DNA from: JAKAVK01 sp964419095
GTDB taxonomy: Archaea; Micrarchaeota; Micrarchaeia; Micrarchaeales; CABMGC01
NCBI GenBank assembly: GCA_964419095.1
Contig: CAYQOG010000002.1
Span: 1-64,000, forward strand
Length of the DNA: 64,000 nt
Direction of reading: 5' to 3'
The notes under the pieces are model-generated. The model saw only the letters and a list, made by a program, of their open reading frames with translations, did no database searches and was not told the DNA's origin. The first letter of the stretch is position 1; each line of letters starts with the position of its first letter. Position numbers and translations under genes: made by a program. Shown here piece by piece: positions 49,095-57,389 of this stretch.

Positions 49095-49700
49095 ATGGCA
49101 GAAACTAAGTCAAAAAAGCCAAAGGCAGAAGCAAAGGCAAATCCAAATTCTCCAAAGCCGGCAAGGCAGGAGCATGCCGAGAGGCCGGAAGCAAAGGAAT
49201 CCTCTGAAAGGGAATCAAAGCAGAGTCCTGTATACCTTGCAGTTGGAATAATCGCGGTACTGGCAATAATCGTGGCAGCGGTATTCTACTTCCTCGTGCC
49301 CGGAGTGGCGGGAGTGCCCTTTGCCACATTCAAGTCAAATTTCCAGGCCGCTCCGCGGGTCGCGCTTGCGATAACATACCTCAATGAAAGCCAGTATGTG
49401 GCAGAGGTCCCCTGCTATACCACTATGCTCGAGATAATCGCCAGGACGAGGAACGCGAGCACCATAGACTTTTTGCTGCTTAACCAGACAAAGTGCGAGT
49501 ACTCTCCCACAGGCCTGGGATCCGCGGCCAGTTTCACGACGGCAAATGCGAGCTCCTGCATACAGATAGCGAACAACGAGCCGAGCATCTTCATGAACTA
49601 CAGCGCTACCAATTACACCAAGGTCGCGCAGGACCATCTCTACATAGGAGCAGACTTCAACTACCTGGCAAGCTGCCCTATAGCCGCAGAGTTCGGCTGA
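49095..49700 (+). CDS. Membrane-anchored exoprotein with Lys-rich cytosolic tail
   Basis: A 201-residue protein with a 45-residue cytosolic N-terminus dominated by Lys, Glu, Ala and Pro, one membrane helix (about 46-70, YLAVGIIAVLAIIVAAVFYFLV), and an exoplasmic domain of about 130 residues with sequons and four cysteines (two likely disulfides). No family recognised. It follows the large surface glycoprotein after four bases and likely shares its function at the envelope, perhaps as an accessory or anchor. Confidence 0.7.
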   Translation: MAETKSKKPKAEAKANPNSPKPARQEHAERPEAKESSERESKQSPVYLAVGIIAVLAIIVAAVFYFLVPGVAGVPFATFKSNFQAAPRVALAITYLNESQYVAEVPCYTTMLEIIARTRNASTIDFLLLNQTKCEYSPTGLGSAASFTTANASSCIQIANNEPSIFMNYSATNYTKVAQDHLYIGADFNYLASCPIAAEFG

Positions 49701-49718
49701 TATCCTTCATGCGGCTGA

Positions 49719-49988
49719 TCAGAGAGTTATCCCAATAAGCCTTAGTATAACAATTATGGCCACTCCCGGAAGCCCGAGGATCGCAGTTATTATTATCACG
49801 AGCCAGTCCCATGGGATTGCGAGGCTGAATACCGCATTTAGCACGAAAATGGAGATGAAGCCAAGTACCACGTTCAGTATTAGGCCGAAAAGGAATTTGC
49901 CAAGCTTGAAGATTACGTAGATAACGAGCAGTATCGCAATTATTACGAGAATCTCGGACAGCAGCCCGGTTCCCAATCCCACGACCAT
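49719..49988 (-). CDS. BofA-like small membrane protein
   Basis: An 89-residue, very hydrophobic protein matching the pro-sigmaK-processing inhibitor BofA family, which in archaea is widespread without a sporulation role. Two to three helices are predicted; the conserved centre GLILNVVLGFISIFVLNAV (about 35-53) and the C-terminal IPWDWLVIIITAILGLPGVAIIVIL are the family signatures. In bacteria BofA modulates a site-2 protease; the archaeal partner is unknown. Convergent with the surface operon. Confidence 0.82.
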   Translation of the reverse strand: MVVGLGTGLLSEILVIIAILLVIYVIFKLGKFLFGLILNVVLGFISIFVLNAVFSLAIPWDWLVIIITAILGLPGVAIIVILRLIGITL

Positions 49989-50050
49989 TCAATCTACCGA
50001 TAATAGATTGCATCTGGGGTTTTTAAAGCAGAAGGTGGTGCTAAGGCTCT

Positions 50051-50521
50051 TCAGACAGATGCTGCAGCCGCAGCGCCCATCGGAACGTCTGCGGAAACCC
50101 GGATCGCAGAGGAAACGGCAGTCGGAATGCCCATTACAGCATCCATCCTCCTGTTTATCTCCATGGTCTTGCGCATTGTCACAGTGTAGTTCTTCTCGTT
50201 CTTCTTGAACTCGCTGAGCTTTATGAAATACCAGCCCTTGCCGTTCATGCGCCAGGCAACGAATGTAGGAAATGATGTATTCTTCTCCCACTCCAGCAGC
50301 TTTGTGAACTGGTCAGGATCCAGGCTAAGGCTCCCGCGGTCCCAGGCCTTGCACTCNNNNNNNNNNTCTATGCATATGGCATCCTTGTCCTTAAGGGCCA
50401 AAATGTCAGGTCCCAAGGCATTTACACCGCTGCCCGCCGCCCTTATCACTGAATAGCCGAGCTCGTAGAACTTGTTGAGCAGCTCCCTCTCGCTCCTTGC
50501 CCCCTTGACATATCTCTGCAT
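50051..50521 (-). CDS. hjc: Holliday junction resolvase Hjc, interrupted by an assembly gap
   Basis: A roughly 156-residue archaeal Hjc nuclease that cuts four-way junctions. SERELLNKFYELGYSVIRAAGSGV carries the active-site Glu and Ser, ALGPDILALK the PD, and ECKAW the ExK end of the nuclease motif. Ten N at 50357-50366 fall just before ECKAW and leave four residues unreadable; the frame continues across the gap, so the gap size may be near correct. The last 30 residues (alanine-rich, after MEINRRMDAV) are an unusual extension of the usual 120-135 residue enzyme. Confidence 0.88.
   Translation of the reverse strand: MQRYVKGARSERELLNKFYELGYSVIRAAGSGVNALGPDILALKDKDAICIXXXXECKAWDRGSLSLDPDQFTKLLEWEKNTSFPTFVAWRMNGKGWYFIKLSEFKKNEKNYTVTMRKTMEINRRMDAVMGIPTAVSSAIRVSADVPMGAAAAASV
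50357..50366. other. Assembly gap (10 N)
   Basis: Ten undetermined bases inside the hjc gene, a scaffold join or masked position. Residues immediately before the ECKAW motif are therefore unknown. Confidence 0.99.
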
Positions 50522-50775
50522 GCAGTCGCCCGGATACTCTTACCGCAGTGAAGGATTATAACCCTTTATCCTCACTTCTGGCCCCCTCATAATCGCTTGT
50601 CGTCTGATTGGATAAAAAGTATATTAACCTTTGCATGCCTAAAGAAATCAGGACAAGAGTTGCGTATAACTAGCAGAAGTGAATTCATGTTTATTCAAGA
50701 ATTTAAGGTATTTGCAAGCGAAAGACAAGAAAAGAAGGGCTAGTTAGAACAGCAGCTTATCCTGAAGTAGATGCA

Positions 50776-51150
50776 TTGCAGAAGCGAGTCAAGGAAGAGA
50801 GGGCAAGGGAAAGGCTCCTGAAGATGCTCGATTTCCTAGCTAACGGCACGGTCATTGTCGAGGGGAAGCACGACAGGAAGGCATTGCAGGAACTGGGAGT
50901 CGAATCCGTGGTCTATACCTCGGTGGAGAGCGGCAAGGTGGTCCCTGACAGGACAAAAACAGTCTATGTGGCAATGGACATGGACAAGGGCGGAGAGCAG
51001 AAGGCAACAAAGGTCATCTCAAAGCTGCTTTCAGAGTACAAGGGCTACACAATAAATCTTGACCTTTCAAGGTCGTTACTTAAGATGCTTAATGCAAGGT
51101 CCGTGGAGCAGATCTGCGGACCTGCAAGAGAATTAATAGAAGTGGTATAA
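50776..51150 (+). CDS. Small TOPRIM-domain protein
   Basis: A 124-residue protein whose core is a TOPRIM fold: VIVEGKHDRKAL (catalytic Glu) at about 26-37 and VYVAMDMDKGGEQ (DxD) at about 69-81. Stand-alone archaeal TOPRIM proteins of this size (UPF0292-like) occur next to DNA or rRNA-processing genes; the role is unknown. It immediately precedes dnaG (TAA then ATG with no gap), suggesting co-expression. The start is TTG 50776; an ATG five bases upstream is in another frame. The 255 bases upstream (50522-50775) show no gene or RNA that I can recognise. Confidence 0.75.
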   Translation: MQKRVKEERARERLLKMLDFLANGTVIVEGKHDRKALQELGVESVVYTSVESGKVVPDRTKTVYVAMDMDKGGEQKATKVISKLLSEYKGYTINLDLSRSLLKMLNARSVEQICGPARELIEVV

Positions 51151-52566
51151 ATGGCAAAAACTTACCTAGAAATCGTAAAATACATGGTAGAATCGGAGTT
51201 CACCATCGACGGGATGGTCGACAAGCCTGACATAATAGGCGCAGTCTTCGGGCAGACCGAAGGTCTTCTCGGCAACGAGCTGGATCTCAGGGAGTTGCAG
51301 AAGAATGGAAAGATAGGCAGAATAGAGATAGAATTGCAGCAGCAGGGCAACAGGACCCACGGCAAGCTCTATCTGCCAGCCTCACTGGACAAGATAGAGA
51401 CATGCATACTTGCAGCTGCTGTAGAGGCAGTTGACAGGGTAGGGCCTTACGAAGCACAGTTCATGGTCAAGAAAGTGGAAGACACTAGATCCGAGAAGAG
51501 GAGAAAGATACTTGCAAGAGCCAAGGACCTAGTGAGGATACTCATGAGCACTGGCATGCCTGACAGCCGTGAGATTTCGGAGATGGTGCAGTCAGATGTC
51601 AGGGCCAGCGAAATAGCTGCATACGGCCCTGAGAAGCTGCCTGCAGGACCTGACGTGGGCAAGAGCGAGGAGATAATCATAGTTGAAGGAAGAGCTGACG
51701 TTATAAACCTACTCAAGAACGACATAACCAACGCGATAGCGGTAGGAGGGGCAACGAACAACATACCCAAATCAATAATCGATCTCTGCAACCAGAAGGA
51801 GACAACCATATTCGCGGACGGGGATAGGGGCGGCGACCTGATAATAAGGTCGCTTATGAATGTGGCTGAGATAGACTACATAACAAAGGCTCCTGATGGC
51901 AAGGAGGTAGAGGACCTCACGCGCAAGGAGATAATAAAGTCTATGCGGGCCAGGACTCCTGTTGACCAGGATGCTGCTGCCGCAAAGCTGAGGAAGCAGA
52001 ATCTCCAGCAGATCTCCAGCCAGGGACCTGCATTCCCGCAGCAGGCCAGCACGCCCGCGCCTATCGCGCAGCAGCCAAGGCCTTCTGCGCCTCCTAACAG
52101 CGGAGTAAGGCCGCCTTCGCAGCTCAGGGAACCCGCGCCACCTGCACCAACGCTAAGGCCGGCGCCTTCAGGGATAAAGTCCATGGATGAGGACTCTGAC
52201 CGCGACATACCTGTGATAGGCGCATCCGAAGGAACCAAACCGCCTGCAGGAACGCAGCCGGCATTGCAGTCCGTGATACTGACCCAGCTCTCAGGCGGGC
52301 TCGATGAGCTTGCAGGGACGCTGCGGAGCAGGATATACGATCCTGCGGGCAATGTTGTAAAGGAGGTGCCCATACGGGAGCTCCTTGTCGAGGTACAGGA
52401 CTCCAACGGCGCCTACGCGATAGTGCTTGACGGAGTGATAACGCAGAGGCTCGTGGAACTGGCGCTGCAGAAGGGCATAAAGGTCATTTACGGCAACAGG
52501 GCCAATCAACTCAGGAAGGAGAAGGAGATAATCCTCTACACGAAGGAGCAGGGAGTCATCACTTGA
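51151..52566 (+). CDS. dnaG: Archaeal DnaG primase homologue
   Basis: A 471-residue archaeal DnaG. It has been linked both to priming and to the archaeal exosome, where it acts as a poly(A)-binding subunit. The N-terminal domain (GMVDKPDIIGAVFGQTEGLLGNELDLRELQKNGKIGRIEI) is characteristic. The TOPRIM centre has IIIVEGRADVINLL at about 174-187 and TTIFADGDRGGDLIIRSL at about 210-227. A long Pro/Ala/Gln-rich linker (about 275-345) precedes a conserved C-terminal domain (about 370-471). It starts at the base after the TOPRIM gene stop and overlaps the 3' end of the convergent gene by eight bases. Confidence 0.95.
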   Translation: MAKTYLEIVKYMVESEFTIDGMVDKPDIIGAVFGQTEGLLGNELDLRELQKNGKIGRIEIELQQQGNRTHGKLYLPASLDKIETCILAAAVEAVDRVGPYEAQFMVKKVEDTRSEKRRKILARAKDLVRILMSTGMPDSREISEMVQSDVRASEIAAYGPEKLPAGPDVGKSEEIIIVEGRADVINLLKNDITNAIAVGGATNNIPKSIIDLCNQKETTIFADGDRGGDLIIRSLMNVAEIDYITKAPDGKEVEDLTRKEIIKSMRARTPVDQDAAAAKLRKQNLQQISSQGPAFPQQASTPAPIAQQPRPSAPPNSGVRPPSQLREPAPPAPTLRPAPSGIKSMDEDSDRDIPVIGASEGTKPPAGTQPALQSVILTQLSGGLDELAGTLRSRIYDPAGNVVKEVPIRELLVEVQDSNGAYAIVLDGVITQRLVELALQKGIKVIYGNRANQLRKEKEIILYTKEQGVIT

Positions 52567-53056
52567 AGTATATTGTTACCGAGAGCGGGCCGTAGAAAGC
52601 CTGCGGCGATGCCCTCATGTCAAGCTGGAGCTTGACCTGCGAGTTTGGAGGCAGGTTTATCGGGAGCTGAGGCACAGTGGACATCAGCGCGAATCCTGGC
52701 GTGTTGACGGTAACGTTGTATACCTGCTCGGCGCACTGGTCGCTTGACTCCTGGAATTGCAGGTAGAAGACGCTGCTGCTGTTTATCGTCTGCGACTGCC
52801 CGTCTATGTAGGCATAGGAATTATAAGAGCAGTTTACCCCGTTCTTTGATGCAGGGCCGGTGTACACATATTTAACGTCGACATTGTAGAAGCTCACTAT
52901 CGCATGAACGCTTGTTGTGGAGGCTGCGCTGCCGTTGAGCTGAGTGACGGTAGTGGTGGCGCTATTCGGGGAGTGACCCAGGCTGCCCAGCGCCACTACT
53001 GCGATTATGACTCCTATCACCACTACTATGATTATCATTATCGCAGAGCTTTCCAT
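52559..53056 (-). CDS. Membrane-anchored exoprotein
   Basis: A 165-residue protein with an N-terminal hydrophobic helix (about 5-25, IMIIIVVVIGVIIAVVALG) preceded by MESSA, a short leader that might be a class III-like signal or a simple anchor. The rest is a Ser/Thr/Asn-rich exoplasmic domain with N-x-S/T sequons, two cysteines that could pair, and a Pro-rich strand near the end. No family recognised. It overlaps the end of dnaG on the opposite strand, so it has an independent promoter upstream of 53056. Confidence 0.7.
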   Translation of the reverse strand: MESSAIMIIIVVVIGVIIAVVALGSLGHSPNSATTTVTQLNGSAASTTSVHAIVSFYNVDVKYVYTGPASKNGVNCSYNSYAYIDGQSQTINSSSVFYLQFQESSDQCAEQVYNVTVNTPGFALMSTVPQLPINLPPNSQVKLQLDMRASPQAFYGPLSVTIYFK

Positions 53057-53202
53057 TCAGATAATACCTTGTAATACGCCCTTAAAAACATTGATTCCCG
53101 TTTCGAGCATCCTGCGTGAGATTAAAAAGGCCGTTAGTCGCTTAAATAGGCCTGCTTTCCAAACAAAGCCCGGCCCGGCGAAAGACATATATACCTTAAC
53201 AT

Positions 53203-53230
53203 ACATTATAATGTCGTAACATTATAATAT
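53203..53230. promoter_or_regulatory. Two tandem palindromic operators at the RHH-gene promoter
   Basis: ACATTATAATGT (53203-53214) is a perfect 12-bp palindrome; ACATTATAATAT (53219-53230) repeats it with one change, 16 bases on. They lie just downstream of a TATA box (CATATATACC, about 53186-53195) and cover the expected start site of the gene at 53241. Short adjacent palindromes are the normal target of ribbon-helix-helix dimers, so autoregulation by the next gene is likely (inference). Confidence 0.65.
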
Positions 53231-53240
53231 ACGTGATAGA

Positions 53241-53459
53241 ATGGCGAACAACAAGGCTCCACCAAGGAAGTACACGACGATAACCATACCCCAGCCGCTC
53301 TTCAACAAGATAAAGAAGAAGATAGAGCCTACTGGATTCTCCTCTGTCTCAGACTACGTGACATATGTGCTGAGGGAGACGATGGCCGAGCTGGACAGCA
53401 GCAAGAAGGGGGAGAAAAGCAGCGTAATAGAGAAGCTCAAGGCGCTCGGTTACGCATAA
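53241..53459 (+). CDS. Ribbon-helix-helix transcriptional regulator
   Basis: A 72-residue CopG/MetJ-type protein. YTTITIPQPLFNKIKKKIEPTGFSSVSDYVTYVLRETMAEL contains the DNA-binding strand (TTITIP) and the two helices of the RHH fold; the last 20 residues form a charged helix ending KLKALGYA. The CysD protein downstream also ends with KLRALGYM, an odd shared tail. It is first in the run RHH, small protein, CysD, CysN, phosphodiesterase, and probably regulates that operon through the palindromes at its promoter. Confidence 0.85.
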   Translation: MANNKAPPRKYTTITIPQPLFNKIKKKIEPTGFSSVSDYVTYVLRETMAELDSSKKGEKSSVIEKLKALGYA

Positions 53460-53471
53460 ATCGTGGCATTT

Positions 53472-53759
53472 ATGGCAAAGGACCAATTGAAGGAGATAGC
53501 AGAGAAGCTCTGGAAGGAACCTACGGAGAAAAACTGGAAGAGCTTTGCAGCGGCGCTCAAGAAGAGCAAGGCAAAGTACTATAACGTGGTTTTCTCCAAG
53601 GGCAAACTTGCAAAGAAGGATGATCTGAGAGAGGCGTATGCCGAGCTGTACGACGGAAAGGAGAAGCAGATGGCGAAGGTTCCTGTCTACATATCAAAGG
53701 GAAAGCAGGTAGGGGGAGCGACTATCTATCTCAAGGGACTGCTGAACATAAACAAGTGA
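53472..53759 (+). CDS. Small uncharacterised protein in the sulfate-activation operon
   Basis: A 95-residue basic protein (MAKDQLKEIAEKLWKEPTEKNWKSFAAALKKSKAKYYNVVFSKGKLAKKDD in its first half, split here only by eye into a helical part and a strand-rich end VPVYISKGKQVGGATIYLKG). No family recognised. ATG 53472 is preferred over an in-frame GTG at 53463. It lies 12 bases after the RHH gene and four bases before cysD, so it is surely co-transcribed, but nothing in sequence ties it to sulfur chemistry. Confidence 0.62.
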   Translation: MAKDQLKEIAEKLWKEPTEKNWKSFAAALKKSKAKYYNVVFSKGKLAKKDDLREAYAELYDGKEKQMAKVPVYISKGKQVGGATIYLKGLLNINK

Positions 53760-53763
53760 TTAT

Positions 53764-54552
53764 ATGATAAAGCAGGATTTGAACGAGTTGGAAGAGAGAA
53801 GCATATTCATAATGCGTGAGGCTAAGTCGAAGTTCAAGAACGTGGCCGCGCTCTGGAGCATGGGAAAGGACAGCACCACGATGCTTGCGCTTGCAAGGAA
53901 GGCATTCCTTGGAAAGGTTCCGTTCCCTATGATTCACATCGACAACGGGATTGATTTTCCGGAGACATACGCCTTCAGGGAGTATCTCACAAAGAAGTGG
54001 AGCCTTGATCTTATAGTCGTAAAGAGCCAGATAAAGCCGGAGATGTCCGGATTCGCATGCTGCGGCGAGAACAAGACCGTTGCACTAAAGAAGCTCATGG
54101 CAGAGCGCGGATTCGACGCCTTGATAGTCTCAATAAGAAGGGACGAGCACGGAATAAGGGCCAAGGAGAGATACGTTTCGCCAAGGGATACAAACTTCAA
54201 GTGGGATTACAAGAACCAGCGTGCTGAGATGTGGGACGACTATGCCTCAAGGGCTGATACGAAAGGTCATGTAAGAGTGCACCCCCTGCTTGATTGGAAC
54301 GAACTGAGCATTTGGCAATACATTAAAAGAGAGAAAATACCCATAAATCCTCTCTATTACTCTAGAAACGGACATAGGTATAGGAGCCTTGGGTGCACTC
54401 ATTGTACTTCGATGATCAAGTCTGATGCTAAAACGATAGGCGAGATAATCAACGAATTAGAAACTACTGATACTGAAGAGCGTGCCTCTAGGGATCAAGA
54501 TAAAGAAAAAGCATATGTCATGAGTAAATTACGCGCTTTGGGCTATATGTAG
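53764..54552 (+). CDS. cysD: Sulfate adenylyltransferase subunit 2 (CysD)
   Basis: A 262-residue PAPS-reductase/CysD-fold ATP pyrophosphatase. The PP-loop appears as ALWSMGKDSTTML at about 29-41, HIDNGIDFPETYAFRE follows, and FDALIVSIRRDEHGIRAKERYVSPRD (about 118-143) is the CysD-specific form, distinguishing it from CysH. With the GTPase CysN it makes adenosine 5'-phosphosulfate from ATP and sulfate. The C-terminal CTHCTSMIKSDAKTI keeps a Cys pair. The last third of the gene becomes more A+T-rich. cysN follows after a 92-base gap that holds an inverted repeat. Confidence 0.88.
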   Translation: MIKQDLNELEERSIFIMREAKSKFKNVAALWSMGKDSTTMLALARKAFLGKVPFPMIHIDNGIDFPETYAFREYLTKKWSLDLIVVKSQIKPEMSGFACCGENKTVALKKLMAERGFDALIVSIRRDEHGIRAKERYVSPRDTNFKWDYKNQRAEMWDDYASRADTKGHVRVHPLLDWNELSIWQYIKREKIPINPLYYSRNGHRYRSLGCTHCTSMIKSDAKTIGEIINELETTDTEERASRDQDKEKAYVMSKLRALGYM

Positions 54553-54579
54553 TAAGTATTATCTTATATGGGTCGCCAA

Positions 54580-54609
54580 GTTAATGCAGGTATGACCGAA
54601 TGCATTAAC
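54580..54609. promoter_or_regulatory. 9-bp perfect inverted repeat between cysD and cysN
   Basis: GTTAATGCA and TGCATTAAC are separated by 12 bases and pair perfectly. The element lies in the 92-base gap between two subunit genes of one enzyme, so it may attenuate, process or regulate the downstream cistron. No T-tract follows. Function unknown. Confidence 0.45.
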
Positions 54610-54644
54610 CTCGTCAAAAGCCTAATTCAAACTGAGATGAATAT

Positions 54645-55865
54645 GTGTTAATAAATAACATAACTTTACTTGGACATAAAGATCATGGAAAATCAACTTT
54701 GTTAGGAAGTCTGTTAATAGCAACAAAGTCTGTAACCGCGCATAGAATAAAAGAGGCAGAGAAGACCAGCAGGCAGCTCGGCAGGCAATTTGAGCCTGGC
54801 TATATCCTTGACAGTTTCCAAGAGGAACGCGAGAATGAGATGACAATAGATACTACACGTGCACAAATAAAGTACAAAAATGCTGGATTTGAATTCATAG
54901 ATGTCCCTGGGCATGAAGAATTGATAAAGAACATGATGAGCGGCGCATCATATGCGAGCTTTGCCCTTCTCCTTGTCTCCGCAAAGCCTGATGAGGGGAT
55001 AAGAGACCAGACAAAGAGACACCTCTTCATAGCGAAGATGATGGGAATAAAGAAGATAGTAGTTGCTGTGAACAAGATGGATACTGTTAAGTACGATCAA
55101 AAGAGATTCGAAGAAATAAAAGCTGACCTTTCAGCATTCCTCAAGAAGATAGGCTTCAACAGCAGCGACATTGAGTTTATACCTATCTCTGCATACAATG
55201 CAGAGAACCTGGTCAAGGTCTCTTCAAGCATAAAATGGTACAAGGGGAAGAGCCTTTTGGACATGATGTACAAGCTTGCAAGCAGCCCCGCAACCAGAGA
55301 GGAAGGCAAACTAAGAATAGTGCTTCAAGGCTACCTTCCTGACGACAAGGAAAAGAAGCTCATTGGAAAGATTATAAGTGGCGCAGTCAAAGCAGGTGAG
55401 AAGGTCAAACTGGTTCCTGGAGGCTCCTCATTCAGGATAAAATCGATCTTTGTAAAAGGGAGCAAGGCATCTTCGGCCAAATCCGGTGAAAATATTGCAT
55501 TGATCCTGGACAAGGTCATAAAGGAGGACGCAAGAGGCGAGGTTCTCTGCGGAGAAGGAGATAATTTATCACAGACTGACGACATAAAGGCTCTGGTATT
55601 CTTCACCTCAAAGGTAGACGGGAACACTGCCATAAGGTTCAACGGAATTGAGATACCTGCGGGACTGGATGTGCAGGGTGAAGTGGACGTGGTCACAGGC
55701 GAAGTTGGCAAGGGCAAGGTAATAAAGCCGCTCAACGCAGCAAACGTAAGACTTAGTTTGGGAAGAGAGATAGCTGCAGAGCCGTTCAACAAGACCATGG
55801 AGCTTGGACGATTCGTGCTCTACAGCAACAGGAACTTCGCTGGAATAGGCATAATAAAGGAATGA
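54645..55865 (+). CDS. cysN: Sulfate adenylyltransferase subunit 1-like GTPase (CysN)
   Basis: A 406-residue translation-factor-like GTPase. G1 is GHKDHGKST at about 10-18, the G2/G3 region reads MTIDTTRAQI then DVPGHEELIKNM, and G4 is NKMD, in the form used by CysN rather than EF1A (EERENEMTIDTT in place of ERGITID). Two beta-barrel domains follow. CysN hydrolyses GTP to drive APS formation by CysD. The start is GTG 54645; an in-frame stop lies 12 bases upstream. It reads into the phosphodiesterase gene three bases later. An EF1A-like translational role is less likely given the CysD neighbour. Confidence 0.83.
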   Translation: MLINNITLLGHKDHGKSTLLGSLLIATKSVTAHRIKEAEKTSRQLGRQFEPGYILDSFQEERENEMTIDTTRAQIKYKNAGFEFIDVPGHEELIKNMMSGASYASFALLLVSAKPDEGIRDQTKRHLFIAKMMGIKKIVVAVNKMDTVKYDQKRFEEIKADLSAFLKKIGFNSSDIEFIPISAYNAENLVKVSSSIKWYKGKSLLDMMYKLASSPATREEGKLRIVLQGYLPDDKEKKLIGKIISGAVKAGEKVKLVPGGSSFRIKSIFVKGSKASSAKSGENIALILDKVIKEDARGEVLCGEGDNLSQTDDIKALVFFTSKVDGNTAIRFNGIEIPAGLDVQGEVDVVTGEVGKGKVIKPLNAANVRLSLGREIAAEPFNKTMELGRFVLYSNRNFAGIGIIKE

Positions 55866-55868
55866 ATC

Positions 55869-57389
55869 ATGACAAAGAGAATGTCAAGCAAGAAGAGGCT
55901 CTACCTGATAGGTATAGATGCGGCTCCGCTCTGGCTGCTTGAAGAGCTCAAGGGCAGGAAGGGCATGGAGCCTTTCAGGGAATTGCTCCGGCATAAGCAA
56001 CTCGGCAACCTGGAATCGACTCTCCCGCCAATGACCGGGTCTGCATGGCCGAGCATATACACGGGACTAGCTCCGGCAAAGCACGGAACACCTGATTTCT
56101 TCGTGATAAAGAAGGATTATGTGAAGGACGTGGTCTACTACGATTCAAATGAGCATCCTCCTTTCTGGAAGGCATTCGCAGACAGAGGGCTGAAGTCATT
56201 GGTGATAACACCCGCAACGAACATAACGCTTCCAGAATTTGAGAATACCGACGTAATAACTGGTTTCCCCCTGAGGTCGCGAGCAAACACTGAGAGGCTC
56301 AGGAAACTCATGTCAAGGTACGATTTTGACGGTGAGCCTGAGATTGAGAAGGGAATGGCTGAGGGCAAGATAAGCAATTCAGATGCATCGCAGATCTATG
56401 TGAAGAGCGTGGCGAAGAGGGGCAGGATGGCTAGGGAGATGATTGAGGGAGGCGATTACGACTTCGTATACGTTTGCTTCACAGAGACTGACCGCATACA
56501 GCACTTCACGCTAGGAACAAGGGAGAAGTGGGATTACATACTGCCTGTGTATGTGGAGATAGCAAAATTCATTGAATACATAAAGAAGAGGGTCGATAAG
56601 GAGAACGCGCTCATGGTCATTGTGTCGGACCACGGCGCGCAGCCGATCAAGGAGAAGTTCCTGCTCAATGGATGGCTCATAAAGAACGGGTACCTCAACC
56701 TAAAGGACTCTGTTCTAAAGAGCATCAAAGCCTCTACCAGCAGCTCTGCGCCCCAAAGCAGCGCTCTGAGGGAAAGACTACTGAGAAGTGGACTTAGGAA
56801 GACGTATGACAAGATGCCTTACCAGATGAAGAAGGTAACGACAAGGCTGGTAGGAAAGGTATTTACTGGCACATCATCCGGCGAGTACACGAGGCTCCAT
56901 CTATTTGACTTTGAGATGAAGAAGTCTGTTGCATTCGCAGAAGTATCCAACGGGCCATTCGCCACTTTATGGATCAACGACAGGCGCTTCGCCTCAGGCA
57001 CTGTAAGCGATGCCGAAAAGAAGTCGGTTATTGCTGACATAAAGAAGAAGCTTCTGGAGGTCAAGGACCATGAAGGCGACAAGCTCATAGTGGGATTCGA
57101 GAACGCTGCAGCCTACTACAAGGGCGCAAAAGGCTTCATACCTCCCGACCTCTTCATAGAAGCAAGGAAAGGATACACGATAGACATATTCAATTATTCA
57201 CCAAACACCCTTTTCATGAAGCCCGAGCATGCCAAGAGCGGCGACCACATTAGGCATGGCATAATAGGCTACTTCGGCTCTTCAAAGCTCAACATAGGGA
57301 ATGCATCGGTTCTTGACATCGCGCCTACTCTGCTAGCCTATTTTGGGATGAAGGCCATGGGCAAGGGCAAGAGCCTCCTCTCAAGATAA
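55869..57389 (+). CDS. Type I phosphodiesterase/alkaline phosphatase-superfamily enzyme
   Basis: A 506-residue cytosolic member of the alkaline phosphatase/sulfatase superfamily (type I phosphodiesterase/nucleotide pyrophosphatase group). Metal and nucleophile sites are visible: LIGIDAAP near the start, LPPMTGSAWPSIYTGLAPAKHG (nucleophile Ser/Thr region, about 53-74), FTETDRIQHF at about 204-213 and IVSDHGAQP at about 253-261. It lacks a signal peptide. Being the last gene of the cysDN operon, it might process a sulfated or phosphorylated nucleotide or glycan intermediate, for example PAP- or APS-like; this is inference. It overlaps the convergent GT4 gene by nine bases. Confidence 0.82.
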   Translation: MTKRMSSKKRLYLIGIDAAPLWLLEELKGRKGMEPFRELLRHKQLGNLESTLPPMTGSAWPSIYTGLAPAKHGTPDFFVIKKDYVKDVVYYDSNEHPPFWKAFADRGLKSLVITPATNITLPEFENTDVITGFPLRSRANTERLRKLMSRYDFDGEPEIEKGMAEGKISNSDASQIYVKSVAKRGRMAREMIEGGDYDFVYVCFTETDRIQHFTLGTREKWDYILPVYVEIAKFIEYIKKRVDKENALMVIVSDHGAQPIKEKFLLNGWLIKNGYLNLKDSVLKSIKASTSSSAPQSSALRERLLRSGLRKTYDKMPYQMKKVTTRLVGKVFTGTSSGEYTRLHLFDFEMKKSVAFAEVSNGPFATLWINDRRFASGTVSDAEKKSVIADIKKKLLEVKDHEGDKLIVGFENAAAYYKGAKGFIPPDLFIEARKGYTIDIFNYSPNTLFMKPEHAKSGDHIRHGIIGYFGSSKLNIGNASVLDIAPTLLAYFGMKAMGKGKSLLSR

